DNA of 64,000 nt, from positions 1 through 64,000 of the forward strand of contig JAGXRD010000043.1 in NCBI GenBank assembly GCA_018336035.1, in the 5' to 3' direction. The position numbers were made by a program, and so were the translations under genes. Below the pieces are notes generated by a model. It made no database searches. It worked only from the letters and a program-made list of their open reading frames with translations, and had not been told where the DNA came from. Source of the stretch: Alphaproteobacteria bacterium (lineage in GTDB: Bacteria; Pseudomonadota; Alphaproteobacteria; Ferrovibrionales; Ferrovibrionaceae). Numbering within the stretch: the first letter of the stretch is position 1; each line of letters begins with the position of its first letter. Positions 57,830 to 64,000 of the stretch are shown here, one piece after another.

Positions 57830-59785
57830 ATGAAAGACCGCCCGCGATTCGCTTTTTCCCTGCGTCTGAACCACCGCGTCCTGCTGGTGGCAGCGCATGA
57901 CATCGTCATGGCGGCTGTGTCGCTGCCGCTGGCGATCTGGCTGCGATTCTGGATCGTCGATGTCGAGTGGTCGCCGCTCGAAGCCTGGCTGCCGACGCTG
58001 ATCTTCGCCGGCGTGGCGGGCGTGGTCTTCCAGTATACCGGGCTCTATCGCGGCATCTGGCATTTCGCGTCGCTGCGCGACATGCTGGCGATCCTGCGCG
58101 GCAGCCTGCTGTCTCTGCTGATCTTTGTGCCGCTGCTGTTCGTTTTCACGCGTCTCGCCGATTATCCGCGCAGTGCGCTGGTGATGCAGTTCTTCATTCT
58201 CATGCTGCTGCTCGCCGGGCCGCGCATCCTGTATCGCAGTTGGAAGGATGGCAGCCTGTGGACCGTGCTTTGGCGCGGCAACGACAAGCGCGTGCCGGTC
58301 GTGCTGATCGGCTCCAGTCTGGCCGCCGACACTTTCATCCGCGAGATGGAACGCGGCCAGGCCTCGTATCGCGTGGTCGGGATCATTGACAATTCGGAGG
58401 GCCGGCATGGCCGCGACATGCGCGGCATCCGCGTGCTTGGCCGGTTGGCCGATCTGCCGGCCCTCATCGACAACATGCGTGAGATCGACCGGCCACGTCG
58501 CGCCATCATTGCCGATGACCGGCTCGATGGCCGTGTCATCCGCGAACTCGTCGAGACCGCCTCGCAGCTCGGCATCAGCGTGGCGCGCCTGCCGCGCATG
58601 ACTGAATTCCGCAAGGAAAGCGAAGCCGGTCAGGTGCAGTCGATCGATGTGGAGGACCTGCTGGGCCGGCCGCAGCGCGTACTGGATCGCAGCGCGGTGA
58701 CCCGCCTGATCGCCGGTCGCCGTGTTCTGGTCACCGGTGCCGGCGGCACCATCGGGTCGGAACTGGTGCGCCAGGTCGCAGCGTTGCAGCCTGCTGCCAT
58801 TATACTCTTCGAGCAGAGCGAACACGCGCTCTATCAGATCGACATCGAACTGGCCGAGCGCATGCCGGCGCTGCCGCGCGTGGCGGTGCTGGGCGATGTG
58901 CGCGATGCCGATGCGGTGGAAAACGTCTTTGCGGCGCAGCGACCTGATATTGTTTTGCATGCCGCGGCCTACAAGCATGTGCCGCTGGTGGAAGCCAATG
59001 CCGGCGAGGGCCTGCTGACCAATGTGCGCGGCACCCATGTGGTGGCCCAGGCTTGCCAGCGCCATAATGTCGCTGTCATGGTGATGATCTCCACCGACAA
59101 GGCGGTCAATCCCACCAACGTGATGGGCGCCACCAAGCGCATCGCCGAGATGGTGTGCCAGAGTCTCGATCTCGAACGCGTCACCACTCAGCGCAATTCG
59201 ACGCAATACGTCACCGTGCGGTTCGGCAATGTGCTCGGCTCGTCGGGCTCGGTGGTGCCGCTGTTCCAGCGCCAGCTCGCCAATGGCGGGCCTCTCACGG
59301 TGACGCATCCCGATGTCACGCGCTTTTTCATGACCACGCGCGAGGCGGTCGAACTGATCCTGCAGGCCGCCGCGATGCCGAGCGACATGGTGCATGCCGA
59401 GGGCAAGATTTTCGTGCTCGACATGGGCGAGCCGGTCCGCATCCAGGACCTGGCGCGGCAGATGATCCGGCTCGCTGGCCGCCAGCCCGACAAGGATGTG
59501 AAAATCGTCTTTACCGGCCTGCGGCCGGGCGAGAAGCTGTATGAGGAAGTGCTGCACAGCGCCGAGACGACAGTGCCAACGCCGCAGGAAGGCGTGATGC
59601 TGGCCGCGCCGCGCGTCATCGACCGCGCCGAACTCGACCGCGCGATTGCCGCACTGATCCAGCATGCCGAGCGGCGCGACACGGCTGCGGTGGTGGCTGG
59701 CATCGCCGCGCTGGTGCCGGAATTCGAGCATGCGCCGAACGGGCAGGGTAGCGAAGCTGCTCCGCTGGATCGCCCGGCGGCGTAA
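57830..59785 (+). CDS. Membrane-bound UDP-HexNAc 4,6-dehydratase (WbpM/PglF/CapD-like)
   Basis: The 651-residue protein starts with four membrane helices (about 15-125), a second Rossmann-like region (about 155-290), and the dehydratase domain (from about 300) with the cofactor motif TGAGGTIGSELVRQ, YKHVPLVEAN, STDKAVNPTNVMGATKR and VRFGNVLGSSGSV. WbpM-type enzymes convert UDP-GlcNAc to UDP-4-keto-6-deoxy-GlcNAc for bacillosamine/QuiNAc/FucNAc-like sugars. The catalytic Tyr of the usual YxxxK is not present (M-x-x-x-K), as in other WbpM homologs. AGGA lies 9 nt before the ATG. Confidence 0.93.
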   Translation: MKDRPRFAFSLRLNHRVLLVAAHDIVMAAVSLPLAIWLRFWIVDVEWSPLEAWLPTLIFAGVAGVVFQYTGLYRGIWHFASLRDMLAILRGSLLSLLIFVPLLFVFTRLADYPRSALVMQFFILMLLLAGPRILYRSWKDGSLWTVLWRGNDKRVPVVLIGSSLAADTFIREMERGQASYRVVGIIDNSEGRHGRDMRGIRVLGRLADLPALIDNMREIDRPRRAIIADDRLDGRVIRELVETASQLGISVARLPRMTEFRKESEAGQVQSIDVEDLLGRPQRVLDRSAVTRLIAGRRVLVTGAGGTIGSELVRQVAALQPAAIILFEQSEHALYQIDIELAERMPALPRVAVLGDVRDADAVENVFAAQRPDIVLHAAAYKHVPLVEANAGEGLLTNVRGTHVVAQACQRHNVAVMVMISTDKAVNPTNVMGATKRIAEMVCQSLDLERVTTQRNSTQYVTVRFGNVLGSSGSVVPLFQRQLANGGPLTVTHPDVTRFFMTTREAVELILQAAAMPSDMVHAEGKIFVLDMGEPVRIQDLARQMIRLAGRQPDKDVKIVFTGLRPGEKLYEEVLHSAETTVPTPQEGVMLAAPRVIDRAELDRAIAALIQHAERRDTAAVVAGIAALVPEFEHAPNGQGSEAAPLDRPAA

Positions 59786-59796
59786 CCACTTTTTCA

Positions 59797-59924
59797 TCGT
59801 CACCCCGGGCTTTTGACCCGGGGTCCCATTAAATTATGCGATGAATGGAAATGGGATCCCGGCTCGGGCGGAGCCTGTCCTCGGGCTGTGCGTAGCACAG
59901 ACCCGTGGGCGGCCGGGATGACGA
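59797..59924. repeat. Composite inverted repeat between polysaccharide genes and malyl-CoA lyase
   Basis: The outer ends are TCGTCACCCCGGG and CCGGGATGACGA; inside are a CCCCGGG/CCCGGGG hairpin (59803-59823) and GTCCCATT with AATGGGATC. It belongs to the same broad type as the palindrome at 5455-5540 and probably ends both convergent transcripts. Confidence 0.7.
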
Positions 59925-59931
59925 AAAAGAG

Positions 59932-60909
59932 CTACCCCTTCGCGATCAGTTCCGCCTGCTTGACGATGCCTTCGGCCTGACGGATCGAGGCGATGTCGAT
60001 CAGCTTGCCGTCCAGCGCCACGGCACCCTGGCCCTTGGCCTGCGCCTCTTTCATCGCTTCCAGAATCCGGCGCGCCTTGGTCACTTCGGCTTCCGGCGGC
60101 GTGTAGACCGTGTTGGCCAGCGGAATCTGCGCCGGATGGATCGCCCACTTTCCTTCGCAGCCCAGAATGGCGGCACGGTTGGCCTGTGCGGTATAGCCTT
60201 CATTGTCCGAGAAATCGCCGAACGGGCCATCGATGGGGCGCAGGCCATTGGCGCGCGCCGCCACCACCATGCGTGAAATCGCATAGTGCCACATGTCACC
60301 CCAGAAATAGTCGCGCGGCTTGTCGCCGTCCTTGTCGGTCAGCACGCCATAGAGCGCGTTCGGTCCACCAATCGAAGTGGTGCGGGCGCGCGTGCTGGCG
60401 GCATAGTCCGCCACGCCGAAATGCAGGCTTTCCATGCGCGGCGAGGCGGCCGCGATCTCGTGGATATTCTGCATGCCCAGCGCGGTCTCGATGATCGCCT
60501 CGATGCCGATGCGCTTCTTGAAGCCTTTGGCGGTTTCGATCTGCGTGAGAAGCATGTCGACGGCATAGATATCGGCGGCGGTGCCGACCTTGGGCACCAT
60601 GATCAGGTCGAGCTTGTCGCCGGCGGCTTCCACCACCTCGACCACATCGCGATACATGTAATGGGTGTCGAGGCCATTGATGCGCACCGACATCACCTTG
60701 CGGCCCCAGTCGATATCGTGCAGCGCCTGCACGATATTCTTGCGCGCCTGCGGCTTGTCGTCGGGCGCCACCGCATCTTCGAGATCGAGGAAGATCACAT
60801 CGGCAGCGGATTTCGCGGCCTTCTCGAACAGCTTCACGCTGCTGCCGGGGACCGCCAGTTCGCAGCGGTTCAGCCGGGCGGGGGCGGGGGTGATGGTCTT
60901 GAAGCTCAT
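59932..60909 (-). CDS. mcl1: HpcH/HpaI-type lyase: L-malyl-CoA/beta-methylmalyl-CoA lyase (Mcl1-like)
   Basis: The 325-residue CitE-like TIM-barrel enzyme follows the Rhodobacter Mcl1 pattern closely: NRCELAVPGS, DVIFLDLEDAVAPDDK, DWGRKVMSVRINGLDT, MVPKVGTAADIYAVD, PIDGPFGDFSDNEGY, KWAIHPAQI and LIDIASIRQAE. E/D metal ligands and the CoA-binding Arg are present. It splits malyl-CoA and methylmalyl-CoA to give glyoxylate with acetyl- or propionyl-CoA, a step of the ethylmalonyl-CoA route. No other pathway gene is seen here. Confidence 0.9.
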   Translation of the reverse strand: MSFKTITPAPARLNRCELAVPGSSVKLFEKAAKSAADVIFLDLEDAVAPDDKPQARKNIVQALHDIDWGRKVMSVRINGLDTHYMYRDVVEVVEAAGDKLDLIMVPKVGTAADIYAVDMLLTQIETAKGFKKRIGIEAIIETALGMQNIHEIAAASPRMESLHFGVADYAASTRARTTSIGGPNALYGVLTDKDGDKPRDYFWGDMWHYAISRMVVAARANGLRPIDGPFGDFSDNEGYTAQANRAAILGCEGKWAIHPAQIPLANTVYTPPEAEVTKARRILEAMKEAQAKGQGAVALDGKLIDIASIRQAEGIVKQAELIAKG

Positions 60910-61022
60910 GGCGCGCCTGCTTTCTCGTTCGGTCCCTGTTTTTCTGTACGCTGCACCTGCTAACTGGCGCGCGCGGATTTGGCAAGCCTGACGTTGGGGT
61001 AGGTCGGAAAGCCCTGTGGAAT

Positions 61023-61934
61023 CTATAGCTTAGCCAGCGGGTGATGTTGCCTTACCAGGGCCTGTTTCCGCGCCTCCAGCACATGCGTATAGATCTGCGT
61101 CGTGCTGATATCGGCATGGCCCAGCATCTTCTGCACCGCGCGCAGGTCGGCGCCACGCGCCAGCAGGTGGCTGGCGAAGGCATGGCGCAACACATGCGGC
61201 GACACCTTGCTCGGGTCTATATTCGCTTGCACGGCTAAATCCTTCAGCAACTGGCCGAAGCGCTGGCGCGTCAGATAGCCGCTCTCGCCGCGCGAGGGAA
61301 ACAGCCAGGGCGAGGTCTTGCCTTCGATGAAATCATTGCGCCAGCCGGCATAATCCTCGATGGCCTGCCGCGCCGGCTCGCTCAGCGGTACCAGGCGTTC
61401 CTTGTTGCCCTTGCCGCGGATCACCAGGAAACGCGCATCATCGCCGAATGGCGGCCAGCGCAGCCCCACCAACTCGCTGACGCGCAAACCGGTGGCATAG
61501 AGAATTTCCAGCAGAGCGGTCAGCCGTGCGGATTCCGCCGGATCGTCGCGCAAAGATCGCGCTTCGGTCAGCAGCCGGTCGACTTCGTCTTCACTTAGCA
61601 GCTTTGGCAAAGGCCGCGCACGTTTCGGCGCATCCAGCAATGCGGCCGGGTCGTCTTTACGGATATTCTCCTGCACTAGGAATTTGAAAAACTGCCGCAG
61701 TGCCGACAGCCGCCGCGCCGCCGTCGAGGCCGTCATGCCGTCATCCGACAGGCCCTGCATGTAGAGCCGCAAGGCATCGGTGCCGATGGTTTCGGGATTT
61801 TCGTTGCGGCCGGTGAGGAAGCCGCTGAAATCGGCCAGGTCATTGCGATAGGCCAGCAGAGAATTCTGCGCCAGCCCGCGTTCGGCGCTCAGCATTTCCA
61901 GGAAACTGTCGATGTGGCGACTTGGTCTCGCCAT
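61023..61934 (-). CDS. xerD: Site-specific tyrosine recombinase XerD
   Basis: The 303-residue recombinase has a SAM-like N-terminal domain (about 5-90) and a catalytic domain with Arg in YATGLRVSELVGLRW, the HxxR of HVLRHAFASHLL, and LGHADISTTQIYTHV with the catalytic Tyr. It resolves chromosome dimers at dif with XerC. MARPSRHIDSF at 61934 is the start; an upstream frame to 62147 overlaps the next gene. It lies 11 nt after the stop of the exported 650-residue protein gene. It is chromosomal XerD, not an integrase of a mobile element. Confidence 0.92.
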   Translation of the reverse strand: MARPSRHIDSFLEMLSAERGLAQNSLLAYRNDLADFSGFLTGRNENPETIGTDALRLYMQGLSDDGMTASTAARRLSALRQFFKFLVQENIRKDDPAALLDAPKRARPLPKLLSEDEVDRLLTEARSLRDDPAESARLTALLEILYATGLRVSELVGLRWPPFGDDARFLVIRGKGNKERLVPLSEPARQAIEDYAGWRNDFIEGKTSPWLFPSRGESGYLTRQRFGQLLKDLAVQANIDPSKVSPHVLRHAFASHLLARGADLRAVQKMLGHADISTTQIYTHVLEARKQALVRQHHPLAKL

Positions 61935-61945
61935 GATGCGCTGGT

Positions 61946-63898
61946 TTACAGGCCGCGCAGCAGCGCCGCTTCCAGCGCGATCTGCCTGGACTCTGCCACA
62001 AGACCTTGGTCGCGTAGCGCGCCGAGCGCACTCGCCAGGCCCTGACCGTCGATCTCCAGGCTGCCCTTGCCGCCCAGCATGGCGAGCGCCAGCGCAACGG
62101 TTTCGGCTTTCGCCTTGGCGGCATTGGCGCGCTGCAGGTTGCGCCACACGGCAACAGAGGGCGAGCCACGGCGATCATTGCCGGCAGCCGCAGTCAGCAG
62201 GTTGTCCCATTTTTCGGCCGGCACATTGATGCCGGCGGCTTCGGCCAGCGTCAGCAGTTGTGCGGCGCGCGCATTGCGTTCGGCGGGCGGCAGTTCGGCC
62301 TGCGCCGCCATCCAGGCTTCGTAGCGGCTGTCGCGCCAGTCGCCGTCTTCGCCGGCGATCAGCAACAGGGGCCAGGCTTCGGCGGCGATCTCGCCGGCAT
62401 TGTCGCGCTCCGGCGGCAGGGCCAGCAGGATGTTGCGCCACAGCCGCGCCGTGCCGGTTTCGCCCGCGGCCAGTGCCATGCGGATCACGGCCGGCGCAGC
62501 GGCAATGCTGTTCTCGTTGGGCACCAGGTTGTTCAGCAGCGGCTTGTAGGCGGCTGCCGTCACCAGCAGCAGGTCGCGCGAAACGGCCAGGCCATAGGCG
62601 TGCCTGATCAGGTCGGCGCGGGTCCTGGCATCGGGCGCGGTCTTGGTCGCCTGATAGAGCAGCGCAGCGGCGCGCACGCTCTTGTCCTTGCCGGCGGCGA
62701 TATTGGCCAGCAGCGCGTTGCGCTGCGCCTCGGGGATCTCGGCCGATGCATAGGCCTCGGCCAGCAGTTCCGGTGTCAGGGCGCCGTATTGCACGGCGCG
62801 TTCGGCGGCCATCAGGCGCAGTTCCGCTTCGGCCTTGTCATAACCGGCCAATGCCGCCAGCAAAGCCGGCGTGGCGACGTCCAGCGCGTCTTTCGGCAGC
62901 GGCCGTCCCGCGGCACGCAGCATGGCGAAATGCAGCGGGCTCGCGCCACCAAGGCTCTCGACCTTGGCGCGCGCATCGCCGCGCAAAGCGGCGGCCAGCG
63001 TATTGAACGCCGGATCATTCCCGCCACCATCGCGCCACAGGCTCAGCGCCAGATCGCCGCCGGCGATATCCTTGGCGTTGTAGCGGCAGAGCACGGTGGC
63101 CTTCTGCCAGAAGGCTGAGGCGTCGTCGCGCAAGCCGGCCGCTGCGATCTCGCAGGCCTTGGCCGGGTCGTTTTTCAGCAGCGCCAGATCGAACGGCAGT
63201 TCGCGGAAGATCGGGTCTTTCAGATCGCGCGAGGCGACCGAGGCCAGCCGCTCGGCTTCAGCCAGGCGGCCGAGACGATACAGCTGCGCCACGCGCAGAC
63301 CCAGGACGCTGGGCGTGGCGATGCTGCCGGTGGGCACTTCGGCAACGCTGAGCAGCAGTCGGCGCTGCAGGTCGCGCAATGCGGTGCCCGACACCGGCGC
63401 CGGCAGCACGCCGAGTGCCTGCATGGCCTGGGCGCGGTTCGAGCCCTGCCACATCGCGGTGCCGAGGCCGCCATTGCCATCATCGAGCAGACCGCCGGAA
63501 GACGGATCAGGCGCGGTGAGCGGCTGGATGACGAAATCGGCAGCTTTGGGACTGCTGCTGCCTTCTGCGGCCTGTTCGGCCGGCCTGCCAGCACCAGTAC
63601 CGGTGGTTTCGCCCAGCACAGGCTGCTGCGCCGGCAATGTCTGGGTCTGGACCTGCGGGGCAGGCGGCATCACGGGCGAGGACATGGCCGGGGGCGCCAG
63701 AGGCTGGCTGCCAGCCGGCATCGTGTTCGTCTGGTTGGGCGGGGTGAGCTGTGGCGCCGGCTCCTGCTGGGCAGGCTCCTGACCACCGGGCGGGGTCAGC
63801 CGGATCGGCTGGGCCTGCGCCGGCAGCATCGCCAGTGCGACAAGGCTGCCGGCCAGCAAGAGGCTGGCACGCGGACGGAGCTTGCCCCGCAACGTCAT
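61946..63898 (-). CDS. Exported helical-repeat protein of unknown function
   Basis: The 650-residue protein has a Sec signal (about 1-29, ending AQA), a proline/glutamine-rich low-complexity stretch (about 30-110), and then an all-helical alpha-solenoid (about 150-645) rich in Ala and Leu, with short TPR-like units such as RLAEAERLASVASRDL. I do not recognise a family, but its place beside xerD recurs in Rhodospirillales as far as I know. Probably a periplasmic scaffold. It starts 2 nt after the next small gene's stop. Confidence 0.75.
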   Translation of the reverse strand: MTLRGKLRPRASLLLAGSLVALAMLPAQAQPIRLTPPGGQEPAQQEPAPQLTPPNQTNTMPAGSQPLAPPAMSSPVMPPAPQVQTQTLPAQQPVLGETTGTGAGRPAEQAAEGSSSPKAADFVIQPLTAPDPSSGGLLDDGNGGLGTAMWQGSNRAQAMQALGVLPAPVSGTALRDLQRRLLLSVAEVPTGSIATPSVLGLRVAQLYRLGRLAEAERLASVASRDLKDPIFRELPFDLALLKNDPAKACEIAAAGLRDDASAFWQKATVLCRYNAKDIAGGDLALSLWRDGGGNDPAFNTLAAALRGDARAKVESLGGASPLHFAMLRAAGRPLPKDALDVATPALLAALAGYDKAEAELRLMAAERAVQYGALTPELLAEAYASAEIPEAQRNALLANIAAGKDKSVRAAALLYQATKTAPDARTRADLIRHAYGLAVSRDLLLVTAAAYKPLLNNLVPNENSIAAAPAVIRMALAAGETGTARLWRNILLALPPERDNAGEIAAEAWPLLLIAGEDGDWRDSRYEAWMAAQAELPPAERNARAAQLLTLAEAAGINVPAEKWDNLLTAAAGNDRRGSPSVAVWRNLQRANAAKAKAETVALALAMLGGKGSLEIDGQGLASALGALRDQGLVAESRQIALEAALLRGL

Positions 63899-63900
63899 GG

Positions 63901-64000
63901 TTATTTCCCGAGCCGGTCGGCCGGAATGACCTTTTCGACCTTGGAGCGGGGGGCGGGAATATCCCAGCTGGCCAGGAAGGCGACGCCGCCGCCCACCAGC
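63901..64000 (-). CDS. Small membrane protein, C-terminal part (runs off the window)
   Basis: Reading the minus strand, an open frame enters from the right edge and ends with TAA at 63901, only 2 nt before the ATG of the exported solenoid gene. The 32 visible residues include the end of a membrane helix (VGGGVAFLASWDIP) and a basic, soluble tail (APRSKVEKVIPADRLGK). It looks like a single-pass small inner-membrane protein. The tight spacing suggests an operon with the solenoid protein and xerD. Start and full length are outside the window. Confidence 0.65.
   Translation of the reverse strand, partial: LVGGGVAFLASWDIPAPRSKVEKVIPADRLGK

Noticed and set aside
61023-61934. Phage or island integrase
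   Set aside because: Sequence and context are those of chromosomal XerD; no tRNA, attachment site or phage genes.

Overview
The window is about 64% GC and densely packed. It carries only chromosomal-type genes, with no insertion sequence, phage, plasmid, rRNA or tRNA gene that I can recognise. Gene content points to an alphaproteobacterium, most likely Rhodospirillales-like. The clues are a type II lumazine synthase behind an FMN riboswitch, an Mcl1-type malyl-CoA/methylmalyl-CoA lyase, a PAS_5 protein, a TakP-like TRAP system, a CIO-type cytochrome bd with a DUF2474 subunit, a bacterial alternative oxidase, and cmk next to rpsA. The genus cannot be fixed from the sequence alone.

Layout. 1-4.6 kb: a left-truncated oxidative/ligase cluster (Rieske oxygenase, glutamine-synthetase-like ligase, 2OG-Fe(II) oxygenase, old yellow enzyme). 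4.7-5.4 kb: FMN riboswitch and ribH2. 5.5-10.1 kb, minus strand: Gate-domain membrane protein, aminotransferase, two-repeat membrane protein, drug exporter. 10.2-12.8 kb: cydAB plus a 39-codon DUF2474 gene that overlaps cydB. 12.8-15.7 kb: pseudouridine synthase, lipoprotein, GNAT, GntR regulator. 15.9-18.9 kb: TRAP transporter behind a sigma-54 promoter. 19.1-25.9 kb: a three-gene transglutaminase / DUF2126 / circularly permuted ATP-grasp / alpha-E / transglutaminase operon, also behind a sigma-54 promoter. About 26.05-26.22 kb: a structured RNA candidate ending in an intrinsic terminator. 26.3-38.5 kb: mixed metabolism, including a divergent EF-G-like GTPase, a purine permease with a structured leader, two orphan binding proteins, an ECF sigma/DGPF pair and alternative oxidase. 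38.5-38.7 kb: a helically phased tandem repeat in front of cmk-rpsA. 41.3-47.9 kb: two exported proteins and a CHASE2 cyclase, convergent with an exported TPR-CHAT protease. 48-54.1 kb: a PilZ-like protein, RNA methyltransferase, asparaginase, GNAT, and a CobW / FlgN-like / kinase-like operon. 54.2-59.8 kb: surface-polysaccharide genes. 59.9-64 kb: malyl-CoA lyase, xerD and an exported alpha-solenoid protein.

How the genes work together. Two cyanide-tolerant quinol oxidases (bd/CIO and AOX) suggest a branched respiratory chain. The TRAP system and the peptide-ligase/transglutaminase operon share an almost identical -24/-12 promoter and may therefore answer to nitrogen or carbon status. The strongest candidates for undescribed biology are the sigma-54-linked ATP-grasp/alpha-E/transglutaminase operon, the CHASE2-cyclase/CHAT-protease locus, the Rieske/GS-like/2OG cluster, the structured RNA near 26.1 kb, the purine permease leader, and the phased repeat before cmk. 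All functions are read from sequence motifs; no database search was run.
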